The translations under genes were made by a program, and so were the position numbers. Below, piece by piece: positions 36,261 to 46,734 of a stretch of 64,000 nucleotides of DNA (position 1 is the first letter of the stretch; every line of letters starts with the position of its first letter). Origin of the DNA: Stenogyne calaminthoides (Eukaryota > Streptophyta > Magnoliopsida > Lamiales > Lamiaceae); assembly GCA_037126765.1 (NCBI GenBank), contig JBBCBC010000033.1:7268085-7332084 (forward strand), written 5' to 3'. A model generated the notes under the pieces. That model was not told where the DNA came from and made no database searches. It worked only from the letters and a program-made list of their open reading frames with translations.

Positions 36261-36692
36261 TTTACTACATATTATGTCATTTTTTTAAGTTTAGACACAC
36301 TAAATATTATCTTAACGGTGTTATCATTTATGCTATGTTAAAGATATTCGATGAAATACAGTACTATTACATAGGTAATTTGATTAATTTACGTACTATA
36401 TTATGTTAATTTATACATATTATATTCTCTTTTATTGAAAAATAGAGAAATTGATGGAAGATTAATGGAGGTTGAAAAAATTAAGGATGAAAAGAAGAAT
36501 TGGAGATTTTTTGCCAAGTGTATCCTTAGCGTCAGATTTGTAATTTTAATTTTTTTCAAGCCTAGTAATGTGCTTCTAAAATTTGGACCTGGGGGCCCTG
36601 GAAAAAGTGAGGTCCGGTGCGGGTTCGCTTACTAAACATCCTTATAGCCAGGGCTGCACCTGAGACCTTGAGGTCCCGAAATTCTCTCTTGT

Positions 36693-36799
36693 AGTGGTCC
36701 CCCTCTTGTGGGGTGGTGGTCCCCCTCTTGTTGGGTTGTGGTTCCGGTTGCGGTGCGGTTGCGGTTTCGAGCTGCAGTTTCGGGTGGTCCCCCTCTTGT
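36693..36799. repeat. Minisatellite-like GTGGTCCCCCTCTTGT, three copies
   Basis: Copies at 36693, 36716 and 36784, in an unusually GC-rich patch (36580-36830) with GGTTGCGGTGCGGTTGCGGT between copies two and three. No gene was recognised. Confidence 0.8.
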
Positions 36800-37106
36800 G
36801 GTGATTATGGTTCCGGTCTACAGCGAAATGAAATGTTATTATCATGTGCTCGGTGGTAAAAGAAATTATTGTAATTGATTATATTAAAAAATTATTATAA
36901 TTGATTGCCTTTAAAAAAAAATTATGTGTATAACTACCTTTCAAAAATAAAAATAAAAATTATGTAAATAACTATCTCTCGAAAATAAAAATAAAAATTA
37001 TGTGCATAACTACTTTTAATATCCTGCAACTTATTATGTATTAATGAAATGAAACATGATAAGGAATAAAATATATACATATCCAACTTGCTGCCTCAAT
37101 TTATCT

Positions 37107-37561
37107 TGAGGCCCGTTTGCTTCACAAGATTGATCGAAATAGGCCAAAATTAAAATTTTAATCTCAATTAATTTACCGTTTGGTTTATGGGATGAGGGTC
37201 TACATACATTTCCGGCCCGGGACTAGAATATATTTTTATCTCGAGTATAAACTGTATTAAATTCATTCATGAAAGGTGAGATAGAACATATCCCAAATGC
37301 AATATTACAATATTTTCATTTTATTGTTTGAATAGATTCATAAGAATGAAGTTTGGTTGTTTCAATTTAATTTATGAATATTTATGGCATTTCAATAGGT
37401 ATCTCATCTAATCTCTCAATCTCATAAATATTGATTTTTCAGTACATGATTAGTAGATGCAATCCTACGATCAAAGCACATATCTTGATTTAACAATCCA
37501 TTCTAATTTTACTAAATCCCACTCAATCATATCACACATAATCAATCCAAACGAGGCCTGA
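37107..37561. mobile_element. PIF/Harbinger-type non-autonomous element
   Basis: The element is 37110-37558 (449 bp) with ends GGCCCGTTTG and, inverted, GGCCTCGTTTGG, flanked by TGA on both sides (37107-37109, 37559-37561). Ends and 3-bp duplication fit Tourist-like elements. Non-coding. Confidence 0.7.
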
Positions 37562-37700
37562 GTGTTAAAAGCTACTTTCATTTTTCTTCATTCATTTTTC
37601 TTCCTTCATTGCCATTACATTTTAAAAGGTTAATCACTCTCTGTTCATATAAATTATCTATTTCAAAATCCCACAATTTTATGCAGGGTTATTTATGATA

Positions 37701-37930
37701 TACTCCCTTCGTCCCAATATTATTTTCACATTTACTATTTTCTCGTGTTTTAGCCAGCGATTTTTTATTAGTATTTAAAATAATAAAGTAATTTTTAAGG
37801 AGACATATAATAGAAGAGAGGTAGATCTATCATACCCCTTCTTAAAAATCACTTTAATCATTTCAAATACTAATAAACAACTAGCTCGCTAAAACACGAG
37901 AAAAAAGTAGTAGGAAAGTTGTTCGGATCC
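37701..37930. mobile_element. Stowaway-like MITE
   Basis: Opens TA|CTCCCTTCGTCCC, the classic Stowaway end. Internal inverted arms centre on CTCGTGTTTTAGCCAGCG (37741-37758) and CTCGCTAAAACACGAG (37886-37901). The right end is degenerate. A fragment of the same family is at 60027-60160. Confidence 0.75.
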
Positions 37931-38472
37931 CCTGTTCCATTTCCCAATTCATCTACTATTTCACATTATAGATTAATGACAAGTGTACATTTTACAATAT
38001 CTACAAATATGAGAATAACACTCTAACATAACAAGATAATCTATTTAGGAAATTGTATTTATTTAAACAAAACTAAGACAAAAACTTGTATGCAATATTG
38101 CATACAAGTGATATGTGCAATTGGATCTTTTTTTCCTCGCGGTCAGGGGAATGGATTTTAGGGCAGATTGTTGGTGGGTCAATGGGCTTCTTCATCTTCT
38201 TCCTACAAGGCATATGACGCGTGAGATTGATCCATTGATTTCTCTTCTTCCCTCTTCTCTTGGCGAATTTCAAGGGCTTTTCTTCTTTCGCTCGCCTAAT
38301 TTTTTTCTTTTTTCGCTCCGATTATTGGATGAAACCAGGTCATTCAATTTGGATTTCGATGTGGATTCTACGAGAAGAAGAAAGAATATGTGTGTGATGT
38401 TTGGATTTCACCTCAACACAAAGTGTGATGAAATTCAGATCCTTCTGCACTTTTTTTCACGCTATTCTGTAA

Positions 38473-38998
38473 ATTTGTAATTTTGGACTGAAATTTTTTT
38501 TCGCGTTTGTACTGGTTTTTGTTCATGTAGTAACACTATTTTTTCTCATATGGTAACACTCTTTTTGTTCATGTAGTAACACATCAAATTGTTCTTTAAA
38601 TCGTAATTCTAGTATTTGTGATTTCTTTTTTTATCTTGATTTTTTGTTCATGTGGTAACACGTAATATAATAATGTAGTAACACTTATACATAGATGTAG
38701 TAACACACAAAAATTTGAGAAAAAAAAATAAAAAATCTGTAATTTTGGACTGAAGATTTTTTTCGCGTTTGTACTGATTTTTGTTCATGTAGTAACACTT
38801 TTTTTCTCATATGGTAACACTCTTTTTGTTCATGTAGTAACACATCAAATTGTTCTTTAAATGTAATTAAATTTTTGTGATTTCTTTTCGCGCTTTTGTC
38901 TTGATTTTGTTCATGTGGTAACACGTAATATAATAATGTAGTAACACTTATACATAGATGTAGTAACACACAAAAATTTGAGAAAAAAAAATAAAAAA
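38473..38998. repeat. Tandem duplication (~262 bp unit) rich in GTAGTAACAC
   Basis: Unit one is about 38473-38732 and unit two 38733-38998, both from CTGTAA...TTTTGGACTGAA to TTTGAGAAAAAAAATAAAAA. Each unit contains about six copies of ATGTAGTAACAC or CATGTGGTAACAC. It lies inside the Mutator-like element. Confidence 0.85.
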
Positions 38999-39000
38999 AT

Positions 39001-39085
39001 TATCGTCATGCGATGGGAATCAGACACGCAACCAAATTTGTTAACAACAAACCTGAACCACTAGACTACAATACATATTTGATAA
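39001..39085 (-). other. tRNA-like segment inside the Mutator-like element
   Basis: On the minus strand TAGTCTAGTGGTTCAGG (A-box-like) is followed about 35 bp later by GTGTCTGATTCCC (weak B-box). A full cloverleaf could not be drawn, so it is a degenerate tRNA or SINE piece rather than a tRNA gene. Confidence 0.4.
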
Positions 39086-39265
39086 AAATATCTTTCTATA
39101 AATATATATGCGTCCGCGCCAACCCTGAACCCTTTGCGCTCAAGGCCCCGCCTGACCTGCCACCTTGATAGACCCATGAATTTTAAGCAATTTTTACCTT
39201 ATTTATGTTGTATTGCACATAACACTAGTGTGCAATATTTCACACAAGACTTTCTCCAAAACTAA

Positions 39266-39516
39266 TTAATGTCTACCATATATATATATACACACGTATA
39301 CATACACGTACATATAATATAAATTTGTTAATATAATATACACTTAATATATATATACACACGTAATGTTTAAGATAATGTCTATTTAGGAGTATATATA
39401 TACACTTAATGTTTAAGATAATGTCTATTTTTGGGAGTATATATATATATATATTATAATCAAATTTGTTAATTATAAAATGGAATACATATATTATAAT
39501 CTTAAACTATCATATA

Positions 39517-39572
<56 letters not shown>

Positions 39573-40520
39573 GTCTAAAATCCAATAAAAATATAAAAAA
39601 ATATTAAAAGAAAATTAAAAAAACATATTTTTTTTATGTAATTATAATCAAAATTAATATTCGTCATTTTACATTTATGCATATTAAAATACATGTATAT
39701 AAATGAATAATCACCCGTTAAAATAAATCATTAACTTATGTTATTTAAATATAAAATTTATATAGTGGATAAGATTTCTAAATTTTTAAAATTTTACAGA
39801 TTGTCAAAATGAATAATGATTAAATTAAATTAATTATTATTAAAATTTACAATTTAGTTAAGAAATTTAACTTACAATAAATTGGTGGATCATCGAAAAA
39901 TGTTGTAGACCAAATTAATATTCTCATTACATAAGTTTCAATTATATTTTTTTCAGTTAGAAATATATCCATAATATATTTTAGAAAGGATATATATCTA
40001 TAAAAATTAATTTTTAAACAATAATTTTTTTATTTAAACAATACATTATATTTTATTTTACCAAGAACATGTGTCCTTTTAATATTCCTAATATAGTTAG
40101 ATTAACCAATATACATTTAATCTTGAATTTATGTAGAATTAAGGATTATTGATGAATAATCAAGAATGATTGTCTTATAGGGATTGATAATATGTTAATT
40201 TAAATTATTTGCAAGTCTCTACCATTATAAAAATAAAAGTTTTCTGCTTATATTTTTCAAACTTTTAAAATTTGAACTTTTTGTTTGATCGTTGAAGTTC
40301 CTAGGATTTTAAAATTTTGATGAATAGTTAAGATGTATGTTTGTTATGAGATTTTATAGGGTAGGATGGTGGAAAAGATGATTGATATGATAGTATTATA
40401 TTATTTTAAGTGTATTGGAAGAATAAAAAAGTAGATGATGTGAGTGTATTGAAAAAAATAAAAGATAGAGTAGTAGTAGGTGAGGAGGTAGAATGTGATT
40501 AATAGAATTTCAAAATCTTT
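39266..40520. other. AT-rich intergenic DNA with (TA)n at 39520-39564
   Basis: A long TA run, and a short direct repeat of AATGTTTAAGATAATGTC (about 39364 and 39409). No gene was seen. Confidence 0.6.
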
Positions 40521-40523
40521 AGT

Positions 40524-41250
40524 TTAAGTCTCAAAATAAATGGAGGTTTGAGATTGTAAAGTCCAAAATCCGCCAAAATAGTCACGAAACGAACATATCC
40601 TGTAGGACTTTGAGGATATGACAATAGATGACTTCGATCCTAATTTTTCTTTTCGGAATAGATTTTTAATGATGAGTATTTGATGAGTAGACTTAGTGAT
40701 GAACAACACCATGTTTATGAATAAATACACAAGTTCATTCGTTCTGGTAGAGGTTGGGCACTATTTGTATATGGATACAGTGGAACTGAAAAAATATGTA
40801 TATGGATGGCGTTGTCTATAGGTTTGAGGTCTAATGACAAGATTGTCATTAATGTAGCATTCATGGTATAGCTTCACTTCTTTGCTCATTCTAGGTTTGT
40901 CATTCCTATTAATGCCACCGAAGATTCTACTTGCTATATTAATCAGGATAGTCATCTTGTCAAGCTTTTGATTAAGATCGATCTCATATACAGGATGAAA
41001 CTCCGATGGTAAATAAATATTGTATTGAAGCTCTTGTGTGGTAAGACTGGTGTGTTTGGAGGCGATTTCTGATAGATACTGTCGGTTATTCCAAAAGGAA
41101 CAAGGCCTGATATTGTACGCGCTATAATAAGTTCATCTCTTTTTTGGAATGATTGTACCCTATTGACACTTACAAAAAACATGTAGTTGCAGAATTTGGA
41201 ATCGGATGATGGTTTACACAAAATTGAAAGTTCTTTTTTGAATGGATAAC
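40524..41250 (+). pseudogene. Helitron helicase (PIF1-like) remnant
   Basis: Plus-strand frames read MSRLSDEQHHVYE, stop, then GRGWALFVYGYSGTEK (decayed Walker A; the family has GxGGTGKT), LRSNDKIVINVA, HSRFVIPINATEDSTC, and after slips VFGGDF, IPKGTRPDIVRAIISSSL and WNDCTLLTLTKNM. This order matches the PIF1-type helicase of plant Helitrons, which unwinds DNA during rolling-circle transposition. The replication-initiator domain was not seen upstream and the helicase C-terminus is missing. At least four stops or frame slips exclude function. Helitron ends were not located. Confidence 0.8.
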
Positions 41251-41319
41251 ATCTATTGGAGATCAAAGTGTATGATCACAAACTGAGCATGGTTTTGATG
41301 CACAAATTTCGAAAAAACT

Positions 41320-41400
41320 TTGTTTAATTTTTTAAATCGGGTGCAACTATATTTGTTTAATTTTTTAAATTGGGTGCAACTATAGTTGTACCTACAACTA
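41320..41400. repeat. Short tandem repeat ending in a palindrome
   Basis: TTTAATTTTTTAAATYGGG then TGCAACTATA occurs twice in tandem. The second copy runs into the palindrome GGTGCAACTATAGTTGTACC. Confidence 0.7.
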
Positions 41401-41555
41401 CAACAAAGCAAAGATTCATAAACCCCAGCGGCACCTCAGCCACCCAAAAAACACCACTTTATTATTCTTATTATTAAGGTTAATTCTAAATAAATACATA
41501 AGTCAAATATCAATTTAATCACGATCTTCAAAATGATAATTAAAAAGTCAAATCT

Positions 41556-41824
41556 TTAGGTTCCAATTGGATGGATGAATTTGAAATCCATGGAATCATC
41601 ACTCTCCAATAAATTTACAAATACTTAGATTTGAGAGTTTAGAGAAGAGAGTGAAGGGGATAGAGGGAGGGAAGAGGTAGAGATGATGGGATTTACAATG
41701 ACTAGGTTTTGATGAGAATTTGAAATCTCTCCATTTTAAACTAGACTCTCAAATCTAAGTATTTGTAAATTCATTGAAGAGTGATGATTTCTGTGTGAAA
41801 TCCATGCATCCAAATGGAGCCTTA
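41556..41824. mobile_element. Tourist-like (PIF/Harbinger) MITE
   Basis: The element is 41559-41821 (263 bp), ends GGTTCCAATTGGATG and inverted GGCTCCATTTGGATG, with arms that pair for about 85 bp. It is flanked by TTA at 41556-41558 and 41822-41824. An uninterrupted copy of its target sequence lies at 42142-42170. Confidence 0.9.
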
Positions 41825-41853
41825 ATGATATTGCAAATCTTTAATTACGATCT

Positions 41854-42133
41854 TCAAGATTAGGCAAAGTATAGTGTGAACAAGTTTCACGGTAAAACTG
41901 GTTAAGGAGTGTGACTTTTTATTGTAAAGGGTGTGACGTTTTACTATAAAGAGTATTACTCATTAAAGTGAAGGGTGTGACTTATATTATTGTAAAGAAT
42001 ATCGTAGTGATAACTGGAGGGTGTGACTTATATTACTAAAGGGTGTGACTTACATTACTAAAGAGTATGTCTGTAAAAGAAAAAACCAATTTTACGGTGA
42101 ACAAGTTTCACAGCATACCAACTCTCAAGATTA
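41854..42133. mobile_element. Mutator-type MITE, copy A
   Basis: The element is 41863-42124 (262 bp), starts GGCAAAGTATAGTGTGAAC, ends GCATACCAACTC, and is flanked by TCAAGATTA on both sides (41854-41862, 42125-42133). Inside are 20-30-bp repeats of GGGTGTGACTTATATTACT-type sequence. Copy B at 44428-44709 is the same element in the opposite orientation. Confidence 0.88.
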
Positions 42134-43002
42134 TAGATAAAAAGTCAAATCTTTAATGATATTGCAAATCGATTCATGTTTTTTTTCCTTCGATCAGTAA
42201 CAGATGGCATGGCTCGTCGGACTTGCCATGTAGGATTACACAATTTTTTTTTATTTTGATATGTTATTCAGTTTTATAATCTACGTTATTGTAATAAAAA
42301 ACTCAAAAAACTCACACTTGTTATTGGATTTTTCTGTCAAATAATGTAGCAAAAATAAAATAAAAATTAAACAATGTGTAGGTATATTGAGCCACGACAT
42401 CCGTATAAATGAGATTGAGACCTGAAACTTATAAGTTTAAAAGTTTTAAGTCTAATTAGTTTATATATTCTTTTTATATTCGATTTTTTTTAAATCTTAG
42501 TATCTAAACTCGTGGTTGATGACATGAATCGTTCTGTGCGTATCAACAAAGTTTTTTCGAATGGATCATCAAACAAAATTGAATGATTTGCATTTATATA
42601 TAAATGCGGATTTGATCATGTGTCCGTAGGTGGACACAAATTTATATGTCCACCGTTCATGGACGGATCCATAAATTTTTCAAGACGGGAGCACAAGTTT
42701 TAAGGATTTTGAACACACAACTTACACTTATACTAAGTCTAATCAAGCAAATGAGCAATCAATTTAATTATTCAATATCTTGATATAAAATATAATATTT
42801 TATATTATATTTCTTCCATCTCATCCTATTTGAACATTTGTCTAAAAGATGAGTCTCTTACGTAATTTTAAATGGTAATAAAGCGATTTATCTTTAAAAC
42901 TACTTTAAATATCTCAATATTACATTATATATCATTATTTTTATCACACTAAAATTAATTTTATTGTCATATTTTACCATTCAACCCTTATAAAAACAGT
43001 AA
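42134..43002. other. Intergenic, no gene seen
   Basis: Contains a small palindrome around 42628-42665 (GTGTCCGTAGGTGGAC with GTCCACCGTTCATGGAC). Otherwise unremarkable AT-rich DNA. Confidence 0.5.
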
Positions 43003-43758
43003 ATAATTATAGGATAATTCTGGATGGACAGATTCTAAAAACAGAGAAAATGGCATTTTTGATAATTACAGATTTAACTTAAGTTTTAAATTACTTTTAT
43101 GTCCATAGAATTTTTTTATCAAGGAATAATAAGTTTGAAATTAAAAGTTGAACCAGGTCACAAGCGCTCCACCCCTGTTTTTAAGCCGGCGAGCACTCCT
43201 GAAAGGATTGCCTCTATTCAAGAAACAAAACCCCTCAATCAATTTCTGATTTTATAAGTTACTTTGAATCAGATGAACTGATACCCACTTCTCTTATTTT
43301 TTGGAGCAAATTCTTGAGAGTACTAAATTAAACATATCCAACAGCTCGAACTAGTAGTGATGGGTATCAGTTCTGGTTTCGACAGGCTTGGGTTTTCAGA
43401 TTGGGTCCCCAAAATTTTGGGTTCATTAAAATATTACCTGGGTCGAATCGGATTATGTGGGAAGACTTGAGAAGCTGAGCTGCAAACAGGATTAGAACTA
43501 GAGGAAAATGATCATGATAGGAAGAGTTGAAGATTACAAGTTAGAACCATAGAAGGCTTAGCTTAGAACAATAGACAAAAATACATAAAAGAAAATTGAT
43601 TCGGATGTCAAACCCTAGTTTAGAAAGAATAATATATATATTCGAGATAACTAAATAATATAAGGATAAAATAGTAATTATGTAATATTAATAAAATTAA
43701 TTTTTTTTTAAATAATTATGCCCCAGGATCTGTCCATTTAGCATGTCCCATAATTATA
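43003..43758. mobile_element. Probable Mutator-type non-autonomous element
   Basis: The candidate is 43012-43749 (738 bp), with left end GGATAATTCTGGATGGACAG and inverted right end GGGACATGCTAAATGGACAG, which share ATGGACAGATYCT. It is flanked by ATAATTATA on both sides (43003-43011, 43750-43758). The duplication is AT-only and partly palindromic, so chance is not excluded. Non-coding. Confidence 0.6.
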
Positions 43759-43967
43759 ATATTAAAGCCCGTGAAACAATAAATGTTCAAATTAAAATAA
43801 GAGGAGTATCAAACTATCAATTATCAATATATGTGTATATATATATATATATATTATAAATAAATAAATTTATATAATATAAATATATATTTAAAAAAAA
43901 AAGATTTGGGGCACGTGTCTTCAAAATCGTCGTCCTCTCTACACCGCATTTTATGTGACCACATATG

Positions 43968-44225
43968 TAAGGTATTCACCATCATTTGATTAATTTCTTT
44001 AATTAATTCAATATTCTCATTAACTATATAAATTAAACCCTAAACCATGAACTATTCGGGTCGGGTGAACAATGAATCACTCGGGCGGGTTGGGTCTGGA
44101 TGGTTAATTTTTTTTTAAATATAATTAATGAAAGTGGGTAAAATATGGAATATATATAAATGAGAAGATTGAATTAATTAAAGAAACTAATTAAATGATG
44201 GTAAGGATATTGCATATGTGGCGTG
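43968..44225. repeat. Inverted repeat, ~75-bp arms
   Basis: The arm 43968-44043 (CCACATATGTAAGGTATTC, CATCATTTGATTAATTTC) is the inverse of 44150-44222 (GAAACTAATTAAATGATG, GCATATGTGG). The loop has ACCCTAAACC and TCGGGTCGGGTG. Probably a small inverted-repeat element. Confidence 0.7.
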
Positions 44226-44418
44226 CAACATAAGCAGTAGACATATAAATTTGTATTCACCTGCAGACATAATTATCAAATTCGTATATAAATGTTTGTT
44301 AATCGTAAAGTAGTAAAAACATATAATATAAGAAATTCTTCTACATTTACTCTCCTCTATCAGTAGGGAAAATCCCTGAAGTATAAATACACTTGGTCTT
44401 TTCTAAATAAATTTGTAA

Positions 44419-44718
44419 ATCAACATTGAGTTGACATGCTGTGAAACTTATTCACCGTGAAACTGATTTTTTTTTTTTTGCACATACACTTTAGTAATAT
44501 AAGTCACACCCTTTAGTAATATGAGTCACACACTTCAGTTATCACTACGACACTCTTTGCTATAATATAAGTCACACCCTTCATTTTTATGAGTAATACT
44601 CTTTATAGTAAAAAGTCACACACTTTACAGTAAAAAGTCACACACTTTAGTAAGATAAATCACACTCAACTAAGGCCAAGTGAAAAACTTGTTCACACTA
44701 TACTTTGCCATCAACATT
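44419..44718. mobile_element. Mutator-type MITE, copy B
   Basis: The element is 44428-44709 (282 bp), starts GAGTTGACATGCTGTG, ends CACTATACTTTGCC, and is flanked by ATCAACATT at 44419-44427 and 44710-44718 (exact 9 bp). It is the inverse of copy A, with the same termini and the same internal GTGTGACTTAT-type repeats. Confidence 0.92.
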
Positions 44719-46030
44719 TTATTCCAAATAAGGTGTTGCGCCCTTAAATTAAGGTTCCAAATCTTCAAAATCAAACTCGGATTTGACCCCAATACAATTT
44801 GTACTTAAAATTCATATTTTAAATTTAAATCATTGAAATTTTATTTTTAATTGATTTAGTGTGTATATATTTTAAATTATAATTTTTTTTACATCAACAT
44901 CATTAATTAATAATCTCAAAAGTTATAAATATAAAATGGGGGCATTGTAGATAAGGAAATTAAAGACATGTTAAATAGTGAGACGTGTAAAATTACATAT
45001 TAAATATCAATTTTAATTTATTATTAATTCTTTGGAAATTTAATTAATTCAATTCCTAAAATAAATAAATTAATATGTAGATATTTTATGATTTAATCAA
45101 CCTATCAAATTTATTGGGGCCAAACCAAGTCTCTCAAAGCTAATAAATTAAATTAGTCCCAAGTCCCAACAGATGACCTTGATTGGAGAATGGAAAAAGG
45201 CCTATCAATATTCTTTCTTGGGCCAAAATTATGGCAGCAAATTTGATAGCTCCAAAAGGGATGCAATTTGGGCCTCCAAATGGGCTCCCACTGTTTCTAT
45301 ATGGTGAAATTTTCAATGGCCCATTTTGTTTAATTTCTTATCTTTGTTGAATTCCCAAAAAAAAAAAAATCATTTTGTTGAAATGGCTTTTGGCCGGTTT
45401 TGGTCTAATTGTTTGCCTAATTTATATTGAACGTGTATTGCCTTATAAATATATTACTCCCTCCGTCCAATTTTTGATTGATCAAATTAAATTGACATAA
45501 ATTTTAATGCGAGAATTATTTATTATTATTAAGAGGAGTAATTTTTTTTTATTGGGGTGATTTGGTCTTTTTTAGAAATGAGATAATCAAAAATAGATAT
45601 TTTTTGTTTATAATTATTAGTGGCATGACATGTATAAATAAAGGTAATTGCATAGGTCATAGAGTCGATCTTTCTAAAAGAAGCGTGACAGACTTATGCA
45701 TGGGTTTTAGCAAAACAACAATATGATACATTAATTTATAGAGATTAATATAATGACGCCACCACCTAGGGATGCAAATAGCGGAGGATTTGAGGGGGAG
45801 GAGGGAATTCATACAGTTCAACATCTAATATATATTCAATAATAAAATTTAAATACTTTATATTTGTACAAGATATATTAATATTTATTGTTAAATATTT
45901 CAAAGTACATAAATACATTTCTTATATTTAAAAGTTTTAACGTCTCTTTTGGAAATCATGAAAATCAACACTTGTGTAACATAATTTTTTATATTTTGCT
46001 TCTGAAGAATAAATAATTTATTAAAGTGGT
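44719..46030. other. Intergenic; Stowaway end at 45455
   Basis: TA|CTCCCTCCGTCC at 45455-45468 is a Stowaway terminus; its partner end was not found. TAGGGATGCAAATAGCGG at 45767 resembles one hAT-type end. No gene. Confidence 0.5.
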
Positions 46031-46540
46031 AACTGGTTACCCAAAAGATATGGAGATCGGATTCAGCTCACCTGGTCTCTTATGCCGAGAAGATAACTGG
46101 AAAGCAACAAGATGAGCCCTTTTAGATATAAAATAAAAGGCCACTGTGCTTCGCTCGACCACATGATGAACATGTTTTAAGCTCACCCCAAAGAGCGAAT
46201 AGTCCTTTGTTTTTAGCGGGTATTGCCACGCAAATTCTTCATCCATCGATGGGGAAAATGCTCAAGTTTTCCATTCTCATATGAGGTCGAAAAGTGGATT
46301 GGCAACAGGTCGGAACGAAGTGATTCATCTTGCTCAAAGATGAGTTAATCGTTCTCGTTAGGGATGGCTTATAGATCAAAAAATTTCCACAAATTGAATG
46401 AAAAGTGGGTCCACGTAAATGATCGAGACCTCGCAATCCTCTTAATGAGGATGAAATCTCAACTGATGTTTTAGAAAAGTTAAAGTTAGAAGACAACAAT
46501 ATATTCAAAGTATTAAACATAATAATAATATAGTTCACTA
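46031..46540. other. Unidentified segment with two minus-strand open frames
   Basis: The composition is less AT-rich than the flanks. Minus-strand frames 46239-46538 (99 codons) and 46037-46246 (69 codons) overlap by a few bases. The second starts MDEEFAWQYPLKTKDYSLFG. Neither matches a family I recognise, and the plus strand gives nothing clearer. It may be a piece of a retroelement or a gene fragment. Confidence 0.3.
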
Positions 46541-46734
46541 TGAACTTGAGTGCATTAGAGATCTACCTAGTAAATAAGCAAATTCACAGAAAAAATAAAA
46601 GATAAAGAGATCTTAAATATTTCTCATATCCTATTAATTTTTTAATATATTAATCTTATAGATTATAAATTCTTTGGATTGGGAAGAAAGTAAAGGCGAT
46701 TCATCGGTGCGGGGAAAACGACAAAAGGTGACAA

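Larger units (their letters stand above)
38068..39265. mobile_element. Non-autonomous Mutator-like element (1.18 kb)
   Basis: The element 38077-39256 starts GACAAAAACTTGTATGC and ends, inverted, GAGAAAGTCTTGTGTGA; the similarity continues for about 45 bp through ATATTGCA and TATGTGCAAT. It is flanked by CAAAACTAA on both sides (38068-38076, 39257-39265), the 9-bp duplication size of Mutator elements. It contains a tandem duplication, many GTAGTAACAC motifs and a tRNA-like segment. A plus-strand open frame of 121 codons (38115-38480) has no recognised domain. No transposase. Confidence 0.8.

Noticed and set aside
38115..38480. 121-codon plus-strand frame as a host gene
   Set aside because: It lies inside a Mutator-like element, has no recognised domain and is next to low-complexity repeats.
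38685..38969. 94-codon minus-strand frame with repeated LLHEQK
   Set aside because: The peptide repeat is only the translation of the GTAGTAACAC DNA repeat.
39001..39085. Functional tRNA gene on the minus strand
   Set aside because: Box B is weak and no full cloverleaf could be drawn.
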